Source of the DNA: Spirochaetota bacterium
GTDB lineage: Bacteria; Spirochaetota; Spirochaetia; Treponematales; Treponemataceae
Assembly: GCA_023443865.1 (NCBI GenBank)
Contig: JAEZST010000011.1
Location: 1-64,000, forward strand
DNA length: 64,000 nt
Direction: 5' to 3'
Shown here: in pieces, positions 1 to 5,818 of the stretch
Layout: every line of letters begins with the position of its first letter
Numbering within the stretch: position 1 is the first letter of the stretch
Notes under the pieces: generated by a model
What the model saw: only the letters and a program-made list of their open reading frames with translations
What the model was told of the DNA's origin: nothing
Database searches by the model: none
Position numbers and translations under genes: made by a program

Positions 1-277
1 TGATAAGTTCGCTCAGGGCGCCCGAATGGTCTACCTCGCCGTGATTGGCGATTATGAAGTCGATCTTTTCAAGGGGTATTTCCGCTTTGAGGTTTTCCAC
101 AAATTCTTTCGCGTAGGGTTTCCATACCGAGTCTATCAGCACGTTTTTTTCTTCGCGGATTAAATATGAGTTATAGGTTGACCCTTTAGTGGTGGAATAT
201 TCGTCACCGTGAAACTTTTGGAGCTCCCAATCGATTTTGCCTACCCATGAAACGTTATTCTTTACGGGAATATGCAT
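1..277 (-). CDS. Flavodiiron protein (A-type flavoprotein), N-terminal part
   Basis: This gene runs off the left edge; 92 codons are visible. The translation opens with MHIPVKNNVSWVGKIDWEL and continues with EYSTTKGSTYNSYLI, the typical start of the metallo-beta-lactamase-like domain of flavodiiron proteins (NorV/FprA/Roo family). The diiron-ligand motif NHGEVDHSG, with its His-x-Glu-x-Asp-His pattern, is intact near residue 83. Such enzymes reduce O2 to water or NO to N2O in the cytoplasm of anaerobes. The start is well set by AAGGAG upstream of the ATG. The gene lies 32 nt downstream of a hemerythrin gene on the same strand, so the two probably form an oxygen/NO-handling operon. Whether a rubredoxin domain follows cannot be seen. 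Confidence 0.9.
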   Translation of the reverse strand, partial: MHIPVKNNVSWVGKIDWELQKFHGDEYSTTKGSTYNSYLIREEKNVLIDSVWKPYAKEFVENLKAEIPLEKIDFIIANHGEVDHSGALSELI

Positions 278-309
278 AGTATCTCCTTTGATACGCCTGG
301 AAGGATTTT

Positions 310-852
310 TTACAGGTATTTCTTCTGGAAAGTATCGAGCATTCCGTGTAGTTTGTCATGAATTCCGGGACCCATCGCGGTTTGCTCGTGGTTTTCGAAG
401 GCTTCAAGAATGCGTTGTTGTTCTGATTCGGGAATAATTTTATCGCCCATCGGGAACAGTACGTTGTTTTCTTTTTGGATGTGTGCGCGTAACAGTTCTA
501 TATAGAGCCGCGCGTTGGTGACGAAGGCCGACGTGTCGAGCGTGCCATTCGAGATTGACAAAGACAGACCTTGAATGTACTTTCTGCCTTCGACATGTTC
601 GCTGAGCATCTGACCTATCGGCCCGTGTTCGTTCGCCACTCCGTATCGTTCCAGTATCGGGAAGAGTATTCCTTCCTCTTTTCCGTGGTGGCACTTATCC
701 GCGAATAATTTGAGAAAATCAACCATCTCCGAGATTTCTACTACAGGTACAGGCGACCCTGACTCGGCCGAATCGGCCATCTTTTCCAATATTGTTAATC
801 CAAGAAGAATACCCTCATGCTCATTCTTGAGTTCTTCGCTTGCGTATTTCAT
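310..852 (-). CDS. Hemerythrin HHE-domain protein
   Basis: This 180-residue protein has no signal peptide or membrane segment, so it is probably cytoplasmic. It is an all-helical HHE-type hemerythrin. Candidate diiron ligands are H12, H55/H56 with E59/E60 in the CHHGKEEGILFP motif, H86, H124 and E128 in HIQKENNVLFP. Family members bind O2 or NO at a non-haem diiron centre, or help protect and repair iron centres. GGAGGG precedes the ATG. It is the first gene of a two-gene unit with the flavodiiron protein downstream, which supports a role in delivering or scavenging O2/NO. Whether it senses, stores or repairs cannot be told from sequence. Confidence 0.88.
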   Translation of the reverse strand: MKYASEELKNEHEGILLGLTILEKMADSAESGSPVPVVEISEMVDFLKLFADKCHHGKEEGILFPILERYGVANEHGPIGQMLSEHVEGRKYIQGLSLSISNGTLDTSAFVTNARLYIELLRAHIQKENNVLFPMGDKIIPESEQQRILEAFENHEQTAMGPGIHDKLHGMLDTFQKKYL

Positions 853-1071
853 CGCTACCCTCCACTAGGAATAATATGGAATACGCGGAATAAAGTAAAG
901 AAATATCTAAAAAAAACTTCACAAGGGCTTTCCATGTCGCATCTGTCTGGGTAAGAGAACCGAAGAGATCGTTCATGATATACTGACAAACTCGCCGAAA
1001 CACCCACATGGGATTAAGGTAGGGTTGCAGTCGGGGTTGGTTGGTCGTGTGCAGGATATTCTGGAATAGTC

Positions 1072-1251
1072 TCAGGCGAGAAGGTCGACGCGGTTACCGA
1101 GTACGGGATCGGTGATGGTTTCGCTCATCATCTGTACGAGAGCCGCGCCCTGAGTTTCTGCCGAGTTCATGGCAAGTTTCTGCACTTGAACCGCTGCGGC
1201 TTCCTGTACCTTGTTCTGAGAAAGAGCTGTCGAGAGAGCGACTATATCTAT
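1072..1251 (-). pseudogene. YjfB-like putative motility protein; ATA at the expected start
   Basis: Translating the minus strand gives 59 codons starting I-D-I-V-A-L-S-T-A-L-S-Q and ending GNRVDLLA. This matches in length and pattern the small YjfB family (putative motility protein), which normally begins M-D-I-x-x-L-S. The first codon here is ATA rather than ATG. An in-frame TAA lies three codons upstream, and no Shine-Dalgarno sequence or alternative early start is visible. The gene is therefore either a recently inactivated copy, started at a very rare ATA, or carries a one-base sequence error. It sits at the point where the gene-free palindromic region begins, so local rearrangement may have removed its proper 5' end. 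Confidence 0.6.
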
Positions 1252-1713
1252 GCAGTAAAGTTACTCATGTTTTTGAGGCGCGGCAACGCCTTTCCCCCCG
1301 TGCTCCCCCTATCCTGGGTGACGGAAAAGGTGACACTAAAGATGACGGTAAAAGTGAGGCATTTTGAGAATATCAGTGCGTTTAAATACCACTGTGAGCA
1401 AGTAAAAATCAGTCTGCACAATTCAAGAGAATATTATGAGACTCTTACATTTCATTTTTCTTTGGAGACACTAAAAACATATAAAAGAGAAGAATAAGAG
1501 AGAGTGTTTGAGAGTTCTGTTTTTTAGTGTCATCAGCCGTTTTTGCGTCACCGCTGGTGCGAGTAATTGCGATTGGATCCACGCGCTCCCCGATAAATAT
1601 TTTCCGGAGGGTAAAAAGTTATGGAACCGCCGCCCGCGTAGCGGGCGGGTTCAGCGGGTAATGCTATCGGATTGAGGTAATGTCGTCGGGTACGGAATCT
1701 TCCGGGGAGCGGC

Positions 1714-1821
1714 CTTCCGGCAATTTGGGGATTAGCTTCTTGGAGGCCGGTCTGTGGACGACGGTTCGAAGAACCGTTGGCCGCAGTCCGGCCGACTTTC
1801 CGGGTAAGATGTTGCCGGAAG
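1714..1821. repeat. Nested inverted repeat, candidate structured RNA
   Basis: The outer arms CTTCCGGCAA (1714-1723) and TTGCCGGAAG (1812-1821) are perfect complements. The inner part contains GGCCGG against CCGGCC and a central perfect palindrome ACGGTTC-GAA-GAACCGT (1761-1777). Together they can fold into one long branched or interrupted hairpin. No coding role is evident. It could be a non-coding RNA or a cruciform-forming repeat; conservation elsewhere would be needed to decide. Confidence 0.4.
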
Positions 1822-2071
1822 ATCGCGTGCTATCGGTACCGGGGATAGCTAAGAGAATGCGCTTCATGCTTACAGGTGGCGAATGGAGAAGCGAACAAAA
1901 GCGGGTTAGCAACCTGGTAGCACTTCGCGTGAATGCAGAATGTCACGGAGTCTTGTTAACTGAAAACTCACCGCCTTGTATAAGCTGCCCCAATTTTCGC
2001 CGGGCAAGTGCAACGCGCCGGAGCCCCTAAGAGGCCCCCCTTCCCCCAGGTAAAATGCGGTACCTTATTGT

Positions 2072-2109
2072 GGGGTATGCGGGGGGTGAGGGGTTTGGGG
2101 GGAGGGGGG
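2072..2109 (+). other. G-quadruplex-prone G-run tract
   Basis: Five runs of four to six G lie within 38 nt on the plus strand, separated by loops of 1-5 nt. This satisfies the usual G-quadruplex pattern well. It is non-coding and sits inside the gene-free region. Function is unknown. Confidence 0.5.
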
Positions 2110-2707
2110 CCGGCAGGGGCGGAGGGAACCCGGCGAGAATTGGGGCCATGAGAGATGAGCTGACGGCAGACAGTAAAAGCCGGTGAACTGATTGCGGGGA
2201 ATGGTTGCGTTCTTTCGGTTCTGGCTGATTTCTGATGATGAGCGTACGAGGAGACGGTTTGCTAAACCGGTGCGAGGTAAACGCGTTTGAGCTGCCCTTG
2301 TACGGAGAGGGTGTGGGCGCGGAGAGAGGACCCGGGAGCCCAAGGCCAGGAGGGCCGACGGGCGGAGGGGCCGAGCGAAGGTGGAGCCGCGCAGGGATGC
2401 GCGGCGGAACTGGTGAAGGCCAGAAGGTGGCGGTGTGCGGGATTGCTGCTAGTTTGCCCGTGTAGGTGCATGGGGACGATGGATTTTTGAGAACAAAAAT
2501 TATGTGCCGAACGGAGGAACGACGGAACGAGGAGCTTGCCCTACCGGAGCGACTGATAAGGAGCGGAGGAAGGGTCTGCGACGAGTGAGGGAGTGACGGA
2601 GAGAGACACGTTATTTTTGTTTACTACCGAGAGAGAATTAGGGAAGAGGTAAGGGTGTAAGGCAGCAAGAGGGACCTTGTGAAGGTAAGCCGATTAGATT
2701 TCCTGGG

Positions 2708-2783
2708 AACAATTCCACGCCATGAACGGAGGAGCGGAAGCCCCGAAGGGCTGAAGCGACGGAGAGAATGAGGTGGAATTGTT
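2708..2783. repeat. Inverted repeat with inner C-GAA-G hairpin
   Basis: AACAATTCCAC (2708-2718) pairs perfectly with GTGGAATTGTT (2773-2783). The loop contains a second hairpin, AGCCC-CGAA-GGGCT (2739-2752). It may be a structured RNA or a small palindromic repeat. Confidence 0.4.
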
Positions 2784-2830
2784 AACTGATAAAAACAACT
2801 TAAGGCATGAGTTAAGGCAAATAGCTTGCA

Positions 2831-2887
2831 ATGATAAGCAACTCCTTGCAAAAGTAGATAACTGCAACTAAGCATATTGCTTATCAT
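2831..2887. repeat. Inverted repeat, 11-bp arms
   Basis: ATGATAAGCAA (2831-2841) is the exact complement of TTGCTTATCAT (2877-2887), with a 35-nt loop. It lies about 57 bp before the first tRNA-Met fragment. Its role is unknown; it could be an element-end or recombinase-binding structure. Confidence 0.35.
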
Positions 2888-2944
2888 ATCAAGATGTATT
2901 ATACTCCTATGTAAGATTATGCATGTGTTTGTTGAGGCATTTGC

Positions 2945-2986
2945 CTCATAATCCGTTGGTCCCTGGTTCAAGTCCAGGTGGGCCCA
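2945..2986 (+). repeat. tRNA-Met 3' fragment, copy A (att-like)
   Basis: These 42 bp read as the 3' part of a tRNA-Met gene: anticodon loop CTCATAA (anticodon CAT), 3' side of the anticodon stem, variable region, T-arm GGTTCAAGTCC and acceptor end GGTGGGCCCA. The 5' half (D-arm, 5' acceptor strand) is missing, so it is not a functional tRNA gene. It is identical over all 42 bp to copy B at 3967-4008. Integrases often recombine between the anticodon loop and the 3' end of tRNA genes, so this fits an attachment-site remnant. Confidence 0.8.
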
Positions 2987-3052
2987 ATAAAATAAGGTAT
3001 CCTCGATAGAGGGTACCTTATTTTATTTTTAAAGGCCACCTGGACTTGAACC
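2965..3052 (+). terminator. tRNA-Met-derived long hairpin A with terminator-like core
   Basis: The outer stem is GGTTCAAGTCCAGGTGGGCC (from 2965) against GGCCACCTGGACTTGAACC (3034-3052). The inner stem is AAATAAGGTAtCCTC (about 2990-3004) against GAGGGTACCTTATTTT (3009-3024), followed by T-rich sequence. The core resembles an intrinsic terminator. Hairpins B and C share the outer stem but have different, self-complementary cores. Confidence 0.65.
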
Positions 3053-3122
3053 GTAAGGCCCGCGCCGCGAACGCGGCGAAAAGGCGCCATGGATGGCGCC
3101 GACAGGGCCTGGAGGCGGCCCG
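3037..3122. repeat. 86-bp perfect repeat, copy 1
   Basis: This stretch is identical to 4256-4341 (offset 1219). It begins with the inverted T-arm CACCTGGACTTGAACC and continues through palindromes GCCGC-GAAC-GCGGC and GGCGCCATGGATGGCGCC. An inverted copy of its first bases, CAAGTCCAG at 3156-3164, can close the whole block into a multi-hairpin structure. Confidence 0.75.
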
Positions 3123-3163
3123 GAAATCCGAGGCACGATGCCGAGGATTGTTGGGCAAGTCCA

Positions 3164-3209
3164 GTTCGCCGAAGGCAAACATATTCAATGAATATCCTTG
3201 AGGCAAACT
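3164..3209. repeat. GTTCGCC-GAA-GGC repeat unit, copy 1
   Basis: This unit of about 46 bp starts with the near-palindrome GTTCGCC-GAA-GGCAAAC, then an AT-richer stretch, and ends in GGCAAAC. Related copies lie at about 4490-4530 and 4622-4662. It belongs to the palindrome mosaic surrounding the tRNA-Met hairpins. Confidence 0.55.
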
Positions 3210-3285
3210 GAACCGGCCCGGTTTCTCCGGAGGTTGAAATATTGGAGTTTGGGTAGATAACACGAAATGAGAAATAGCCTAAGAA

Positions 3286-3495
3286 TCACTGAAAAGTATA
3301 CGAAAGCTTCTTATGATTTTTCGCGCAATCAGCGAGATACAAATTGATAAGATTCTGGTATGTAATCCCGGTTTCTGCCGAAAGGGATTTGAAGTAAGTG
3401 ACCGTCTCAGCGTCTAGCCTTATCGTAATTTGCTGCTTTAACTTACCAATATAGGGATTTTTCTTTGATTCCGTAAAATCGTATTCAGCTCTCAT
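3286..3495 (-). CDS. brnA: BrnA-family antitoxin
   Basis: This 69-residue protein follows brnT on the same strand with 3 nt between them. Its Shine-Dalgarno GGAGG lies inside the end of brnT, so translation is probably coupled. The C-terminal half has the pattern KQQITIRLDAETVTYFKS...GITYQNLINLYL, a ribbon-helix-helix fold typical of BrnA antitoxins. In the family, BrnA binds BrnT to neutralise it, and the complex represses its own promoter. Base composition is AT-richer than the surrounding chromosome, and the pair lies between identical tRNA-Met fragments, both signs of horizontal acquisition. Confidence 0.82.
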   Translation of the reverse strand: MRAEYDFTESKKNPYIGKLKQQITIRLDAETVTYFKSLSAETGITYQNLINLYLADCAKNHKKLSYTFQ

Positions 3496-3498
3496 AAA

Positions 3499-3783
3499 TT
3501 AACCTCCATAATTATTCGTCTCCGCTTTGGTTGCTTTCCTTGCGGATATTATCCTAATTATTTCATCCTGTTCTTTATAACAGTGGCAGACTATCAAGAT
3601 ATTCATATGTTGACTCATTCCTAGGAGAATAAACCTGTCTTCGTTCAGTGAATGGTCAGGGTCATGAATTACCCTGGCGTTCGGGTCCCAGAAGGCTGTT
3701 TTTGCTTCCTCGAACGAGATACCATGTTTTGCAAGATTACTCGAAGCCTTCTTCTGATCCCATTCAAAGGAAATCGCCTTCAT
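3499..3783 (-). CDS. brnT: BrnT-family toxin (RNase)
   Basis: This 94-residue protein shows the BrnT pattern: FEWDQKKASSNLAKHGISFEEAKTAF near the N-terminus, then the DP-x-HS-x-EDR-x-ILLG region and C-terminal IIRIISARKATKAE. In characterised members this RelE-like fold is a ribonuclease that stops translation. The ATG has no Shine-Dalgarno sequence. The promoter's -10 box ends 6 nt before the ATG, so the transcript may be leaderless. The gene is first in the brnT-brnA operon, the usual order for this family. The cassette lies in a 1-kb segment bounded by 42-bp repeats, which fits a stabilisation module of an integrated element. Confidence 0.85.
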   Translation of the reverse strand: MKAISFEWDQKKASSNLAKHGISFEEAKTAFWDPNARVIHDPDHSLNEDRFILLGMSQHMNILIVCHCYKEQDEIIRIISARKATKAETNNYGG

Positions 3784-3789
3784 AATTAT

Positions 3790-3818
3790 ATTATAATTAC
3801 AAGATAATACTAAGTCAA
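3790..3818 (-). promoter_or_regulatory. brnT promoter (TTGACT-N17-TATAAT)
   Basis: On the minus strand TTGACT (3813-3818) and TATAAT (3790-3795) are separated by 17 nt, an almost ideal sigma-70 promoter. The -10 is followed by only ATAATT before the brnT ATG, which predicts a start site at or next to the A of the ATG. The repeated ATAAT sequence around the -10 could be the BrnA-BrnT autorepression site (inference). Confidence 0.75.
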
Positions 3819-3846
3819 GAAATTGTACCCCGATGATTTCCCGACT

Positions 3847-3966
3847 ATGCCACGAAGTGTGCCATGTCCCTTCCTGGGTATCTCCTGACCCTTCGTGACC
3901 CGTGTTAACCTTTACTGTTTTCCGGAATATCCTGCAAATAGTGTCTCAAAGTGATTTTTTTGCGTG
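3847..3966 (+). repeat. Degenerate repeat upstream of tRNA-Met fragment B
   Basis: About 120 bp here align by eye with 7929-8045. Shared landmarks in order are GCCACGAAG, TCGTGACCC, TGTT-ACC, GGAAT-TCC, CAAAG and then CATAATCC. In both places the stretch runs directly into a tRNA-Met-like 3' fragment. Identity is roughly two thirds, so the duplication is old. It may be the conserved end of a mobile-element family. Confidence 0.5.
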
Positions 3967-4008
3967 CTCATAATCCGTTGGTCCCTGGTTCAAGTCCAGG
4001 TGGGCCCA
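3967..4008 (+). repeat. tRNA-Met 3' fragment, copy B (att-like)
   Basis: This is identical over 42 bp to copy A at 2945-2986 and in the same orientation. It runs from CTCATAA to the final A before the CCA position. The two copies bracket the brnT-brnA cassette as direct repeats 1022 bp apart. This is the arrangement left when site-specific recombination inserts DNA next to a tRNA 3' end. Confidence 0.8.
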
Positions 4009-4081
4009 GTAGAAAAAGGCGATCTGCCCCATAGGGGTAGGTCGCCTTTTTCTATTTGAGGGGCACACCTGGACTTGAACC
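3987..4081 (+). terminator. tRNA-Met-derived long hairpin B with terminator-like core
   Basis: The outer stem pairs GGTTCAAGTCCAGGTGGGCCC with GGGCACACCTGGACTTGAACC (4061-4081). The core is AGAAAAAGGCGA (4011-4022) against TCGCCTTTTTCT (4042-4053), capped by GCCCC-ATA-GGGGT. It is a strong intrinsic-terminator shape. The core bases differ from those of A and C, yet pairing is kept on both arms. Confidence 0.65.
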
Positions 4082-4111
4082 GGAGCTCCGGCGCGACCCA
4101 AAGGGAGCGCG

Positions 4112-4131
4112 AATCGACAGGGATGTCGATT
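4112..4131. repeat. AATCGAC palindrome, copy 1
   Basis: The stem AATCGACA-ggga-TGTCGATT is perfect. A close variant with a shorter centre lies at 4736-4754; both are followed by CAGGAGCGG. Confidence 0.55.
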
Positions 4132-4184
4132 CAGGAGCGGTGGCGGGCTGGAATGCTGAGGCAGGATGCCGAAGCATGGAAGCC

Positions 4185-4272
4185 AAGTCCAGGTGGGCCC
4201 AGAAGAAAAGCCATTTCACCCGCAGGGTGGAGTGGCTTTTTCTATTTGAATGGCCCACCTGGACTTGAACCG
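4185..4272 (+). terminator. tRNA-Met-derived long hairpin C with terminator-like core
   Basis: This copy keeps only the acceptor/T-arm 3' strand (AAGTCCAGGTGGGCCC, 4185-4200), with the inverted arm GGCCCACCTGGACTTGAACC at 4253-4272. The core AGAAAAGCCA (4204-4213) pairs with TGGCTTTTTCT (4233-4243), and CACCC-gca-GGGTG forms the tip. The anticodon part present in A and B is absent. Confidence 0.6.
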
Positions 4273-4341
4273 TAAGGCCCGCGCCGCGAACGCGGCGAAA
4301 AGGCGCCATGGATGGCGCCGACAGGGCCTGGAGGCGGCCCG
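4256..4341. repeat. 86-bp perfect repeat, copy 2
   Basis: This is identical to 3037-3122. It follows hairpin C just as copy 1 follows hairpin A, so hairpin plus 86-bp block looks like one modular unit. Confidence 0.75.
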
Positions 4342-4856
4342 TAAGGAGCGCACACGAAGTGCGCGAGTGCAGGGCAAGGCCTATTTGGGCAGTTACTAAC
4401 AGAATACGCGTAGCGTTTTCAAACCCTCACCTGGACTTGAACGTGAGAAGCCTCCGACCAACGGGAGGGAAAGGGCGCAAGGATGCCCGGTTCGCCGAAG
4501 GCGAACACGACCAATGAATTTCCGCTAGGCAAACGGAGCGAAGCGACGTATGGCGCCCGTCAGGCTTCGAGCGCGGGCTGGAGAGAGGGTACAGGATGTG
4601 CCCGATTGGAAGCCAAGTCCAGTTCGCCGAAGGCGAATACGTTCAATAAAATTCCATTAGGTAAACGGCCCGTAGGGACGTATCCGGAGTGGGCGCCGAG
4701 CGAACGCGATTCGCAACGCAGTATCCAGCGGCGCGAATCGACAGGATATCGATTCAGGAGCGGAGGCTGCCCGGAAGGAGCGCACACGAAGTGCGCGAGT
4801 GCAGGGCAAGGCCTGAGCGTGCCCATGAAAGTTCGTCCCGGGAAACGGTAGGCCCC
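4342..4856. repeat. Palindrome mosaic between repeat copy 2 and the LuxR gene
   Basis: No gene is visible here. A 40-bp block with GCGCACACGAAGTGCGC occurs identically at 4343-4382 and 4775-4814. An inverted T-arm, CACCTGGACTTGAAC, stands alone at 4428-4442. GTTCGCC-GAA-GGCGAAC units lie at 4490-4506 and 4622-4638, and AAGTCCAG recurs at 4615-4622. The mosaic stops about 15 bp before the stop codon of the LuxR-type gene. Open frames across it are repeat artefacts. Confidence 0.6.
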
Positions 4857-5612
4857 TTATGTACCTCTATTATATTGGTGAATTTTTTGAAACAACTGGT
4901 GACGGTCAGATATATTCAGCTTTTCGTAAATATTCTGAATATGCTTCCTGACGGTTAATTGACTGATTTTGAGCTCTTTTGCAATTTCAACCGGCTTAAG
5001 CCTTTTTACGAGGAGATAGATTACTTCAGTCTCCCTGGGGCTTAGAATCGTATTACCATTTTCCAGTTCATATAACATCACCGGAATTTTTTTGAATCTT
5101 TCGGAAATCAGGAGCATTTTACAATAATTGGAAAGATGATGAGCCGCCGCCTTCATCAAGGATAGTTCTTCCGTACTGAACATCCCTCCCCTGCTTGTCC
5201 GGTTTAAAACAAGTGTATTGTATGGTTTGTTTTCCGAGTTATACAGCGTGAAACCAGCGGTATACCTAATATTCTGCGGGGCCAGAAAATCGCTGTAATA
5301 TTCGGATTTATGGGACTTTTCAATTTTCCGGTTATCGGCGGAAAAAACATTGTCATTGAATTCCGGAAAAAGGGAAATCGTATAGTAGTAAGAATTAAAC
5401 AGGTCTTCCCATTTTTTATCCGAGTTCAATGACAAGGTGATGCTGGGCCGAAGCCTTTCCGAGAGCGAAATATCGATTGCCGAATTATCGTATGGAACGA
5501 TTGAGGAAATATTGTTTATTACCCAGGAATTAATTTCAGCCACCGACTCCAATGATCCCGCTTCGAGCAAAAAGCGGTTTAACCGCGACCATCCTTTCAA
5601 TGATATCTGCAT
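4857..5612 (-). CDS. LuxR-type transcriptional regulator
   Basis: This 251-residue protein has an N-terminal region of about 180 residues resembling a GAF-like sensor without a recognisable ligand motif. A C-terminal LuxR/GerE helix-turn-helix follows, with LSPRETEVIYLLV near residue 190 and the recognition region ISQLTVRKHIQNIYEKL. The fold binds DNA as a dimer and the sensor region presumably binds a ligand. GGAG lies about 9 nt upstream of the ATG. The gene is markedly AT-richer than the chromosome after 8 kb, its 3' end abuts the palindrome mosaic, and it diverges from a lipoprotein gene, so it is probably acquired DNA. Its targets are unknown; the divergent lipoproteins are candidates. 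Confidence 0.8.
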   Translation of the reverse strand: MQISLKGWSRLNRFLLEAGSLESVAEINSWVINNISSIVPYDNSAIDISLSERLRPSITLSLNSDKKWEDLFNSYYYTISLFPEFNDNVFSADNRKIEKSHKSEYYSDFLAPQNIRYTAGFTLYNSENKPYNTLVLNRTSRGGMFSTEELSLMKAAAHHLSNYCKMLLISERFKKIPVMLYELENGNTILSPRETEVIYLLVKRLKPVEIAKELKISQLTVRKHIQNIYEKLNISDRHQLFQKIHQYNRGT

Positions 5613-5818
5613 GTAGATCTCCGGATATCACTAGTGTACTTTATAAATATTTTCTTTCAATGACAAAATTAGGTATGTTTTGCCGTATTGAGAAGCCAGC
5701 CGGATGGATCTACTATTTTCTTGGTTATTGCTATTGAGATTACGTTACAAATATCGCGGGGAATACTCTTACATAACCCGAGATCAAATACGAACCGGAG
5801 AAGGAGGGCTATCGCGCC

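Larger units (their letters stand above)
1252..2944. other. Gene-free palindrome-rich region
   Basis: No convincing gene is visible in about 1.7 kb. Open frames here have no recognisable domains and atypical composition. The stretch does hold several inverted repeats: 1624-1652 (GC-rich perfect stem), 1714-1821 (nested), 2386-2405, 2739-2752 inside 2708-2783, and 2831-2887. It also has a G-run tract at 2072-2109 and purine-rich low-complexity sequence around 2480-2620. It may encode structured RNA or be decayed mobile-element sequence. Nothing matches tmRNA, RNase P, a group II intron or a CRISPR array by eye. Confidence 0.6.

Noticed and set aside
1186..1497. Open frame of 103 codons on the plus strand
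   Set aside because: It overlaps the YjfB-like gene antisense, has no ribosome-binding site and no recognisable domain.
1680..2030. Open frame of 116 codons with apparent internal repeats
   Set aside because: It covers the nested palindrome at 1714-1821; the amino acid repeats are by-products of the inverted DNA repeat.
2945..4008. Functional tRNA-Met genes
   Set aside because: Only the 3' part from the anticodon loop is present; no D-arm or 5' acceptor strand lies upstream in either copy.
3037..4814. CRISPR array
   Set aside because: Repeats are of several kinds, unevenly spaced and palindromic, with no constant repeat-spacer period and no cas genes.
4483..4958. Open frames in the palindrome mosaic before the LuxR gene
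   Set aside because: They translate short repeated DNA modules and run into the antisense of a real gene; typical of mis-called repeat ORFs.
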